The notes below the pieces were generated by a model. It saw only the letters and a program-made list of their open reading frames with translations. It ran no database searches and had not been told where the DNA came from. Positions 1-5,711 of a stretch of DNA of 11,422 nucleotides are shown here, one piece after another; within the stretch, counting starts at the first letter, position 1; every line of letters starts with the position of its first letter. The stretch is taken from contig DEKS01000162.1 of NCBI GenBank assembly GCA_002354005.1, positions 10,225 through 21,646 on the forward strand, read 5' to 3'. This DNA comes from Bacteroidales bacterium UBA2716. Its GTDB lineage: Bacteria > Bacteroidota > Bacteroidia > Bacteroidales > UBA932. Both the position numbers and the translations under genes were made by a program.

Positions 1-360
1 CGTTCCGCCGGTACGTACGCCCAGCTCGCCGCCCGTGAAGGCAACTACGCCATCCTCCGTCTGCCCTCGGGCGAGACCCGCATGGTTCCCGTTACCTGCC
101 GCGCAACTGTGGGCACCGTTTCCAACCCGGACCATAATCTGGAATCCGACGGTAAGGCCGGCCGCACCCGTCATCAGGGTCGCCGCCCGCACAACCGTGG
201 TGTTGTCATGAACCCGCACGATCACCCGATGGGTGGTGGTGAAGGCCGTGCTTCCGGTGGACATCCGCGTTCCCGTAAGGGTCTGCCTGCAAAGGGCTAC
301 AAGACCCGCAACCCGAAGGCTGTGTCCAACAAGTTCATCATTGAAAGACGTAAGAAATAA
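1..360 (+). CDS. rplB: 50S ribosomal protein L2, C-terminal part (5' end cut by window)
   Basis: This is the last 119 residues of ribosomal protein L2, a primary 23S rRNA binding protein at the subunit interface, needed for subunit association and the peptidyl-transferase centre. The frame is open from base 1 to the TAA at 358-360. The fragment opens with the conserved run RSAGTYAQLAAREGNYA and continues with RLPSGETR, a CRATVGTVSN-like stretch, GRRPHNRGVVMNPHDHPMGG (the strongly conserved L2 C-terminal region whose histidine-rich loop approaches the catalytic centre) and a basic KAVSNKFIIERRKK end. L2 is usually about 274 residues, so roughly 155 are missing upstream. A methionine codon at 82 is internal, not the start. 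It is followed 19 bases later by rpsS, as in the S10 operon. Confidence 0.97.
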   Translation, partial: RSAGTYAQLAAREGNYAILRLPSGETRMVPVTCRATVGTVSNPDHNLESDGKAGRTRHQGRRPHNRGVVMNPHDHPMGGGEGRASGGHPRSRKGLPAKGYKTRNPKAVSNKFIIERRKK

Positions 361-379
361 CGGAATAAACTAACAGATT

Positions 380-652
380 ATGAGTCGTTCACTTAAAAAA
401 GGACCGTACATTCAGGAAGCACTGGAGAACCGTATTCTCGCTATGAATGACGGCAGCAAAAAGAAAGAGGTTGTCAAGACTTGGTCCCGCGCCAGCATGA
501 TTTCCCCTGACTTCGTGGGCCACACCATCGCCGTGCACAACGGCAACAAGTTCATTCCGGTATATGTTACGGAGAACATGGTTGGTCACAAGCTGGGCGA
601 ATTTGCTCCCACCCGCACTTTCCGCGGCCACGCAGGCAACAATAAGAAATAA
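380..652 (+). CDS. rpsS: 30S ribosomal protein S19
   Basis: A complete 90-residue S19, the family's usual length. S19 forms a complex with S13 in the head of the small subunit and contacts tRNA and 16S rRNA. The sequence begins MSRSLKKGPYI, the classic S19 N-terminus, and carries KTWSRASMISPDFVGHTIAVHNG (in shortened form TWSRASMISPDFVGHTI) and the ENMVGHKLGEFAPTRTFRGH signature in the C-terminal third. The start is fixed by this N-terminus. It lies 19 bases after rplB and 19 bases before rplV, so it is co-transcribed with both. Antisense open frames over it are shadows. Confidence 0.98.
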   Translation: MSRSLKKGPYIQEALENRILAMNDGSKKKEVVKTWSRASMISPDFVGHTIAVHNGNKFIPVYVTENMVGHKLGEFAPTRTFRGHAGNNKK

Positions 653-671
653 TGTTTAAAGGAAAAGCATT

Positions 672-1085
672 ATGGGAAAAAGAAAAAGACTGATGGCCGA
701 GCGCCTGAAAGAGACCAAGAAGCAGACCGCTATCGCTAAACTTAACGATGTCCCCACTTCTCCCCGGAAGATGCGCCTCGTTTGCGACACCATCCGTGGC
801 GTTGAGGTAAACCATGCCCTGGATCTTCTCCACTATTCCAAGCGTGACGCTTCCGTGCGTCTGGAGAAACTCCTCAAGAGCGCTATCGCCAACTGGGAAG
901 CCAAGAACCCGGAGCAGACCAAGGAACTGGAAAGCGGCAACGTGATTGTAAAAACCATCATGGTGGACGAGGGTCGCACCCTCAAGCGCATCCGCCCGTG
1001 CCCGCAGGGCCGTGCCGGTCGCATCCGCAAGCGTTCCAACCACGTTACCATCGTACTGGACGTAAAAAAAGCAGTGGAGGAATAA
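672..1085 (+). CDS. rplV: 50S ribosomal protein L22
   Basis: A 137-residue L22, whose globular domain binds 23S rRNA and whose long beta-hairpin lines the peptide exit tunnel. A basic Bacteroidales-type N-terminal extension (about residues 1-22, Lys/Arg rich) precedes the core motif VPTSPRKMRLVCDTIRG. LEKLLKSAIANWEAKN follows. The tunnel hairpin region, RTLKRIRPCPQGRAGRIRKR, lies at about residues 97-116, with SNHVTIVL at the end. The length fits Bacteroidota L22 rather than the 110-residue enterobacterial form. The gene ends 3 bases before rpsC, which suggests translational coupling. Confidence 0.97.
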   Translation: MGKRKRLMAERLKETKKQTAIAKLNDVPTSPRKMRLVCDTIRGVEVNHALDLLHYSKRDASVRLEKLLKSAIANWEAKNPEQTKELESGNVIVKTIMVDEGRTLKRIRPCPQGRAGRIRKRSNHVTIVLDVKKAVEE

Positions 1086-1088
1086 ACT

Positions 1089-1862
1089 ATGGGTCAGAAA
1101 ACTAATCCTATCAGCAACCGTATCGGTATCACCCGTGGTTGGGACTCCAACTGGGTAGGCGGCAACTACGCCGAGAAAATCGCCGAAGACTACGAGATTC
1201 GCAAATACCTGGGCAGCCGTCTGGCAAAAGCCAGCCTCTCCCGCATCATCATTGAGCGCACCCTTAAGCTCATCACTGTCACCATCCATGCCGCCCGTCC
1301 GGGTGTGATCATCGGTAAAGGTGGCCAGGAGGTGGACAAACTCAAGGAAGAGCTCAAGAAGGTTACCAAGAAGGATGTTCAGATCAACATCTTCGAGGTA
1401 AAGCGTCCGGAGGTGGATGCCACCATCGTGGCAGACAGCATCGCCCGTCAGATCGAGGGCCGCGTGAGCTATCGTCGCGCCATCAAGATGGCCATCGCCA
1501 CCGCCATGCGCGTGGGTGCAGAAGGCATCAAGGTGCAGATCAGCGGTCGTGTAGGCGGTGCGGAAATCGCCCGCAGTGAGATGTTCAAGGAAGGCCGCAC
1601 CCCGCTGCACACCTTCCGCGCAGACATCGACTACGCACTCGCAGTGGCCAACACCCAGATGGGTACCATGGGTATCAAGGTGTGGATCTGCAACGGTGAG
1701 AAGTATGGCAAGCAGGATCTTTCCCCGAACGCCGGCTTCGCATCCAGCAATGCTGCTGCCGCAGGTGCCGGTCGCCGCGAGGGCGGTCGTGGGGAGCGCG
1801 GTGAGCGTCGTGGTGGCCGCGGTGGTCGCCGTGAAGGTGGCCGTGGCGGCGAACGTCGCTAA
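1089..1862 (+). CDS. rpsC: 30S ribosomal protein S3 with an Arg/Gly/Glu-only C-terminal tail
   Basis: A 257-residue S3, which lies at the mRNA entry channel in the head of the small subunit. The N-terminus is the standard MGQKTNPISNRIGITRGW. A type II KH domain follows with the GKGG loop at residues 76-79, then the S3 C-terminal domain (GRVGGAEIARSEMFKEG, LHTFRADIDYA, MGIKVWICNGE). After the conserved end and an Ala-rich linker (about 222-228), residues 229-257 contain only Arg (12), Gly (12) and Glu (5). A GGAGG at 1076-1080, eight bases before the ATG, resembles a Shine-Dalgarno site, although it also encodes the end of L22 and the phylum rarely relies on such sites. A strong terminator follows 20 bases after the stop, where most bacteria continue into rplP. 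Confidence 0.97.
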   Translation: MGQKTNPISNRIGITRGWDSNWVGGNYAEKIAEDYEIRKYLGSRLAKASLSRIIIERTLKLITVTIHAARPGVIIGKGGQEVDKLKEELKKVTKKDVQINIFEVKRPEVDATIVADSIARQIEGRVSYRRAIKMAIATAMRVGAEGIKVQISGRVGGAEIARSEMFKEGRTPLHTFRADIDYALAVANTQMGTMGIKVWICNGEKYGKQDLSPNAGFASSNAAAAGAGRREGGRGERGERRGGRGGRREGGRGGERR

Positions 1863-1882
1863 GCCCGAAAAACCGATTTCGA

Positions 1883-1916
1883 GAGGGGGTGACCGAAAGG
1901 CCATCCCCTCTTTTTT
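1883..1916 (+). terminator. Intrinsic terminator after rpsC
   Basis: A stem of two 12-base arms (1883-1894 and 1899-1910) encloses a GAAA tetraloop at 1895-1898. Reading inward, six Watson-Crick pairs are followed by one G-T wobble, two pairs, one A/C mismatch and two closing C-G pairs. Six T residues follow at 1911-1916. This is a textbook Rho-independent terminator and marks the end of the ribosomal transcript. Confidence 0.9.
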
Positions 1917-1941
1917 GTCACTGGATTTTTGTGTATCTTTG
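1911..1941 (+). promoter_or_regulatory. Bacteroidota-type promoter for the thioredoxin-lipoprotein unit
   Basis: The -7 element TATCTTTG lies at 1934-1941, matching the Bacteroidota consensus TAnnTTTG recognised by the primary sigma factor. A -33 TTTG is possible at 1914-1917 (spacing 16), or a T-run at 1911-1914 at the usual 19-base spacing. Either falls inside the T-tract of the preceding terminator. The start codon follows 21 bases after the -7 element, giving a short leader. Confidence 0.75.
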
Positions 1942-1962
1942 CAAGTTGAAAAAGAATTGGAT

Positions 1963-2760
1963 ATGAAAAAGAACGTACTTTTTGTGGCAGCCGCCATCCT
2001 GGTGTGCATGGTGGGCTGCAAGAGCAAATCCGTAGAGGAAAAACTCGCAGAACTTAACGAGTGGAACGACACCCTGATGGAGCAGTACCGTACCCGCCTG
2101 GTGGCGCTGGACGGCGACGAAGATGCCATTGAGGCCTATACAGACTCCATTATTGACGTGGTAGAGGACTATAACCTCAAGGCCCTCAAGGCCAATCTGG
2201 ACAACGAGGTGGGCGTTGCCGCCCTCAAGAACCTGTATGGCCTGATGGACGACGATGAACTCTCCGAATATGTGGACAAGCTTACCGCGCCCGTCCATGG
2301 CCAGGATTCCGCCTTTGTAAACGGCCTCAAAGTGGCGCTGAAAGCGCAGAAGGCCACGGCCGAGGGCCAGAAGTTCACGGACTTTGAAGTGGACGGTGTA
2401 AAGTTCTCGGACTTCATTGGCAAGGGCAAATACGTGCTGGTGGACTTCTGGGCCTCCTGGTGCGGCCCCTGCCGCGGCGAAATGCCCAACCTGCGCGCTG
2501 TTTACGATGAGTTCCACGGCGACAAATTCGACATGCTCTCCGTAGCCGTATGGGACAAGCCGGAAGATACCAAGAAAGCCGCTGAGGAAGAAAACATCGT
2601 CTGGAACCAGATCATCAACGCCCAGCACATTCCCACGGACCTTTACGGCATCCAGGGCATTCCCCACATCATTTTCTTCGGCCCGGACGGCACCATCCTC
2701 AAGCGCGGCCTGCGCGGTGACGACATTCGCGAGGCTGTAGCAGAGGCCCTGAACGACTAA
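1963..2760 (+). CDS. TlpA-family thioredoxin-like lipoprotein
   Basis: A 265-residue envelope thiol-disulfide oxidoreductase. The N-terminus MKKNVLFVAAAILVCMVGC is a lipoprotein signal peptide with lipobox VGC, giving lipidated Cys19. Residues 20 to about 125 are acidic and helical, with no recognised domain. They do not obviously match the DUF4369 domain that often precedes thioredoxin folds in this phylum. The thioredoxin domain runs from about 130 to the end, with active site WCGPC (W166, C167, C170) preceded by VLVDFWAS, and the cis-proline P234 in GIPH. An AhpC/TSA-TlpA relationship is clear. The client protein is unknown. The open frame extends far upstream through the terminator into rpsC, but the promoter, signal peptide and lipobox fix the start at 1963. 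The gene ends directly against uvrC. Confidence 0.92.
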   Translation: MKKNVLFVAAAILVCMVGCKSKSVEEKLAELNEWNDTLMEQYRTRLVALDGDEDAIEAYTDSIIDVVEDYNLKALKANLDNEVGVAALKNLYGLMDDDELSEYVDKLTAPVHGQDSAFVNGLKVALKAQKATAEGQKFTDFEVDGVKFSDFIGKGKYVLVDFWASWCGPCRGEMPNLRAVYDEFHGDKFDMLSVAVWDKPEDTKKAAEEENIVWNQIINAQHIPTDLYGIQGIPHIIFFGPDGTILKRGLRGDDIREAVAEALND

Positions 2761-4554
2761 GTGACCGTTCGAGAAAAAATAGCCCTATTCCCCCATTCCC
2801 CCGGCGTGTATAGATACTATGACGCCGAGGGAAAGGTTATTTATGTGGGCAAGGCCAAGGACCTCCACAAGCGGGTGGCACAGTATTTTGTACCCCCGGA
2901 GCGTCTGAACACCAAGACGCGCATCCTGGTGAGCAAAATTGCAGACGCCCAGTTCTCGGTGGTAGATTCCGAGGCCGATGCCCTCCTGCTGGAAAACAAC
3001 CTCATCAAGCAGTACAAGCCCAAGTACAACATCCTCCTCAAGGATTCCAAAACCTACCCCTGGATTTGCATTACCGGTGACGATTTCCCCCGGGTGTTCA
3101 TCACCCGCCGCATCGAGAAAGGCAAGGGGAACCGCTACTTTGGCCCGTACAGCAGCGTGATGCATGCGCGGAACATGGTGGACTTCTTTGACGAAGTCTA
3201 TGCCCTCCGCACCTGTAACCTCAAAATTACCTCCGACGCCATCCTCCGGGGCAAATTCCGCCCCTGCCTGAAGTTCCATATCGGCAAGTGCAAAGCCCCT
3301 TGCGTGGGAAAAATCTCGCGGGATGAGTACCAGCGGGACATTGACGAGATTGTTCATATCCTGAGCGGCCGGGGCGGGGAAGTGCTGCGGCACTACAAAG
3401 CCCTGATGGCCCAGGCCGCCGAGAAGCTGGACTTTGAGCAGGCGCAGGTGTACAAGGACAAGCTCCGCACCCTGGAGAAGCACTACTCCAAGAGCATCAT
3501 CACGCAGGCGGCGGATACCGATGCCGATGTATTCTCCATGGTCTTTGACGGCGGCGAGGCCTTCGGCAACTTCCTCCGCATCCGCGGCGGAGCCATCGTC
3601 CAGAGCCTGAACCTGGGCTTCCGCAGTCAGATTGAAGAGGAGCAGGCCGCCATGCTGTCTACGTTCATCGGCGAGGTGGAAGACAAGTTCGGGGCGCTGT
3701 CCAAAGAGGTCATCGTCCCGTTCCTTCCGGACGTGGAGCTTCCCGGCGTGGAGTTCAAGATTCCCCAGCGGGGCGATAAGTTAGCCCTCCTGGAGCTCAG
3801 CGCCAAGAACGCCAAGGAATTCCATTTCAACAGCATCAAGCAGCGGGAGCACACGGACCCGGATGCCTGGCGCATGGCCGTGATGGAGGACCTTCGCAAG
3901 GCCATTGGCATGAAAGAACTTCCGCGCCACATGGAGTGCTTCGACAACTCCAACATTCAGGGTACGAACCCCGTAGCGGCCTGCGTGGTGTTCCGCGACG
4001 CAGAGCCGTGCAAGAAGGATTACAGGCGCTTTAAGATTAAGACGGTGATTGGCGCCAATGACTTTGCCTCCATGAAGGAGGTGGTGAACCGGCGCTATTC
4101 GCGCATGCTGACGGAGGCTCCGGACGATATTCCCCAGCTGATCGTGATCGATGGCGGCAAAGGCCAGCTGGGCTATGCGCACGAGGCGCTTGCGGAGCTC
4201 GGGCTCCTGGACCGCGTGACGGTGATCGGCCTGGCGGAACGAATGGAACTGGTGATACGGGTGGGGGATCCGTATCCGCTCTTTATCGACCGGAATTCCC
4301 AGGCCCTGAAGGTGCTGCAGCGCATCCGTGACGAGGCCCACCGCTTTGGCATTACCTTCCACCGGGACCTGCGCTCCAAGGCAGCCATTCAGAGTGCCCT
4401 CCGGGAGATTAAAGGCGTTGGGGAAAAGACGGAGCAGCGCCTCCTGATGCATTACGGCTCGGTGGCCCGCATTGCCGCCGCCCCGCTGGAGGAGCTCAGC
4501 GCCCTGGTGGGAGCGGAGCTCGCCATGCGAATCCATGACTATTTAAATGAATGA
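2761..4554 (+). CDS. uvrC: UvrABC excinuclease subunit C
   Basis: UvrC makes both the 3' and 5' incisions in nucleotide excision repair after recruitment by UvrB. At 597 residues it is full length. The N-terminal GIY-YIG nuclease has GVY at 15-17, YVG at 28-30, Arg38, catalytic Glu78 and Asn90. Four cysteines (152, 169, 177, 181) match the Fe-S cluster set of the family. A UVR (UvrB-binding) motif lies at about 202-240 (EKLDFEQAQVYKDKL). The RNase H-like 5' nuclease carries Asp395 (CFDNSNIQG), Asp464 (VIDGGKGQLG) and probably His527. A helix-hairpin-helix DNA-binding region begins at about 545 (IKGVGEKTEQRL). The start is a GTG at 2761 directly after the TAA of the preceding gene (TAAGTG), which places MTVREKIALFPHSPGVY correctly, so the two genes are transcribed and probably translated together. 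Confidence 0.97.
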   Translation: MTVREKIALFPHSPGVYRYYDAEGKVIYVGKAKDLHKRVAQYFVPPERLNTKTRILVSKIADAQFSVVDSEADALLLENNLIKQYKPKYNILLKDSKTYPWICITGDDFPRVFITRRIEKGKGNRYFGPYSSVMHARNMVDFFDEVYALRTCNLKITSDAILRGKFRPCLKFHIGKCKAPCVGKISRDEYQRDIDEIVHILSGRGGEVLRHYKALMAQAAEKLDFEQAQVYKDKLRTLEKHYSKSIITQAADTDADVFSMVFDGGEAFGNFLRIRGGAIVQSLNLGFRSQIEEEQAAMLSTFIGEVEDKFGALSKEVIVPFLPDVELPGVEFKIPQRGDKLALLELSAKNAKEFHFNSIKQREHTDPDAWRMAVMEDLRKAIGMKELPRHMECFDNSNIQGTNPVAACVVFRDAEPCKKDYRRFKIKTVIGANDFASMKEVVNRRYSRMLTEAPDDIPQLIVIDGGKGQLGYAHEALAELGLLDRVTVIGLAERMELVIRVGDPYPLFIDRNSQALKVLQRIRDEAHRFGITFHRDLRSKAAIQSALREIKGVGEKTEQRLLMHYGSVARIAAAPLEELSALVGAELAMRIHDYLNE

Positions 4555-4583
4555 GATACACTCGCTTCGCTCGGTATGACAGA
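4549..4583. repeat. Short dispersed-type repeat (CGAGCGAAGCGAG class) between uvrC and pnuC
   Basis: The + strand holds ATACACTCGCTTCGCTCGG followed by TATGACAG. Read on the - strand it is TGTCATACCGAGCGAAGCGAG, which translates as CHTERSEC. It closely resembles the short intergenic repeats that yield CHPERSE- or VIPSEA-like spurious peptides in many bacterial genomes (from general knowledge, not searched). The core CTCGCTTCGCTC is a perfect 12-base mirror repeat, and its complement contains GCGAAGC, a sequence known to fold as a very stable DNA mini-hairpin. It overlaps the uvrC stop (4552-4554) and contains the pnuC ATG (4576-4578). Only one copy lies in this window, so dispersal is inferred. 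Confidence 0.6.
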
Positions 4584-5313
4584 AAAGACTTTTAATAAGT
4601 GGTTCAGTGGCATCCTGATGGGGCTGATGGTGGTGACCATCGGCATTACCACTGTTTTTAAGCTGCAGGAGCCGGAGGCCCGGACACTGCTCATCCTTGT
4701 GGCGGCGCTGGGCTCGGTGATGGGGGTGGCGTCGTCCGTACTGAGCGCCAACGGCATCATCTGGACCTTCCTCTTTGGCCTGCTGGACATTGCCTGCTGC
4801 CTTGTAGTGGACGCCGACAACGGTATCTGGGGCGACTTCTCCATGCACCTGTTCTACCTCCTCCCCATGCAAATCATCGGCATTTGGCAATGGCGGAAGC
4901 GCGGGGCCACCAAGGACAAGGAAGTGACGGCCCGGCGGCTCACCGCCAAACAGCGCTGGATGGTGTTTGGCTCCGTAGTGGCCGGTCTTGCCGCCGTATA
5001 CGGCATCCTCATCGCCATTAAACTGTACACGGTGGCGCCGGACCAGATTAACCGTACGCAGGTTTTTGCCGATGCCGCCCGTACCACCTTCAACATCGCC
5101 GGCCAAATCCTCATGTCGCTGGCCTTCTACGAACAGTGGCACCTGTGGATTCTGGTGAATATCGCCTCCATCGTTCTGTGGGGAAGTACCATGCTTTCCA
5201 GCGCCGCTTCCAGCTATACGGTGGTCATGTTCATCAAGTATTGCTTCTATCTGGTGAACTCGCTCAACGGGCTTCGTGTATGGTACCGATTGAGCCAATC
5301 TGAGCATAAATAA
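4576..5313 (+). CDS. pnuC: PnuC-family vitamin/nucleoside transporter
   Basis: A 245-residue inner-membrane protein of the PnuC family, which moves vitamin precursors by facilitated diffusion followed by metabolic trapping. Around seven hydrophobic segments can be read (about 11-29, 37-57, 60-78, 88-106, 127-149, 170-185, 190-235). Family hallmarks are QIIGIWQW at 99-106 and FNIAGQ near 172-177, with the WHLWILVN motif ending at Asn195. Members of the family carry nicotinamide riboside (PnuC), thiamine (PnuT) or riboflavin (PnuX). No NadR, thiamine kinase or TPP riboswitch is adjacent, so the substrate is unresolved, with nicotinamide riboside the default guess. The ATG lies inside the repeat described at 4549-4583. 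The next in-frame Met (residue 15) would cut into the first hydrophobic segment, so 4576 is preferred. It is probably co-transcribed with uvrC, 21 bases upstream. Confidence 0.85.
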   Translation: MTEKTFNKWFSGILMGLMVVTIGITTVFKLQEPEARTLLILVAALGSVMGVASSVLSANGIIWTFLFGLLDIACCLVVDADNGIWGDFSMHLFYLLPMQIIGIWQWRKRGATKDKEVTARRLTAKQRWMVFGSVVAGLAAVYGILIAIKLYTVAPDQINRTQVFADAARTTFNIAGQILMSLAFYEQWHLWILVNIASIVLWGSTMLSSAASSYTVVMFIKYCFYLVNSLNGLRVWYRLSQSEHK

Positions 5314-5322
5314 ACGGGCCGG

Positions 5323-5353
5323 TTTCCGAAGTAAAAAAAAATTACTATATTTG
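5323..5353 (+). promoter_or_regulatory. Bacteroidota-type promoter for acpP
   Basis: The -7 element TATATTTG lies at 5346-5353, with a TTTC -33 element at 5323-5326 at exactly 19 bases spacing. The spacer holds a nine-A tract (5333-5341). An 11-base sequence CGAAGTAAAAA occurs at 5327-5337 and again at 5372-5382, one copy inside the promoter spacer and one in the leader. The leader to the ATG is A-rich and has no Shine-Dalgarno site, typical of strongly expressed genes in this phylum. Confidence 0.8.
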
Positions 5354-5412
5354 CATGTATTTTCGGCTGAACGAAGTAAAAACGTAAAATATAAACTTAA
5401 AACCTAATCGTT

Positions 5413-5658
5413 ATGACAAAGGAAGAAATCGTAAAGCAGGTCAAAGATATCATCGTTGACAAGCTTGGTGTCGAGGAAAGCGCAGTAACCGAATCTGCCA
5501 GCTTCACCAATGACCTCGGTGCCGATTCTCTGGACACCGTAGAACTCCTCATGGAATTCGAGCGCGTGTTCGACATCAAAATCCCCGATGAGGAAACCAG
5601 CGGTATCGCCACTGTCGGTGATGCCATCGCCAAGGTAGCCGAGAAAATCGGCGCCTAA
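5413..5658 (+). CDS. acpP: Acyl carrier protein
   Basis: An 81-residue acidic protein of normal ACP length that carries growing acyl chains in type II fatty-acid synthesis on a 4'-phosphopantetheine arm. The attachment site is Ser39 in the motif GADSLDTVELLMEFE, which also gives the acidic recognition helix II. The C-terminal half, FDIKIPDEETSGIATVGDAI, is typical of bacterial AcpP. It has its own promoter and a terminator 18 bases after its stop, so it appears to be monocistronic. In most Bacteroidota, acpP is followed by fabF, which is not present here. Confidence 0.96.
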   Translation: MTKEEIVKQVKDIIVDKLGVEESAVTESASFTNDLGADSLDTVELLMEFERVFDIKIPDEETSGIATVGDAIAKVAEKIGA

Positions 5659-5676
5659 TAGCGAGCCATCATTTAT

Positions 5677-5711
5677 AAAAATTCCCGAGCTGTAAAGGCC
5701 CGGGAATTTTT
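5677..5711. terminator. Bidirectional terminator between acpP and the convergent DUF4270 gene
   Basis: Arms 5677-5687 and 5701-5711 pair perfectly over 11 bases (AAAAATTCCCG with CGGGAATTTTT) around a 13-base loop. T-runs flank the GC core on both strands, so the hairpin can end acpP transcription on + and the DUF4270 transcript on -. The DUF4270 stop codon (5712-5714) abuts the outer base of the stem. Confidence 0.88.

Noticed and set aside
1558..1962. In-frame N-terminal extension of the thioredoxin lipoprotein into rpsC
   Set aside because: It would run through rpsC in another frame, the terminator and the promoter, and would bury the signal peptide and lipobox that begin at 1963.
567..2129. 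520-codon open frame on the - strand across rpsS, rplV, rpsC and the start of the thioredoxin gene
   Set aside because: It lies opposite four well-recognised genes and crosses a terminator and promoter. The translation is low-complexity Ala/Thr/Ser/His/Asp with no domain, as expected for antisense of GC-biased codons.
4555..4575. TPP or other riboswitch upstream of pnuC
   Set aside because: The gap is about 20 bases and is filled by the repeat, too short for any riboswitch aptamer.
4543..5307. 254-codon - strand frame opposite pnuC ending in CHTERSECISFI
   Set aside because: It is antisense to a clear membrane transporter. The CHTERSEC peptide is the translation of the short repeat, a known source of spurious protein ends.
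5314..5345. Possible terminator after pnuC (imperfect AAACGGGCCGGTTT palindrome followed by an A-run)
   Set aside because: Only four outer base pairs form and no T-tract follows on the + strand, so read-through into acpP cannot be excluded and no terminator is called.
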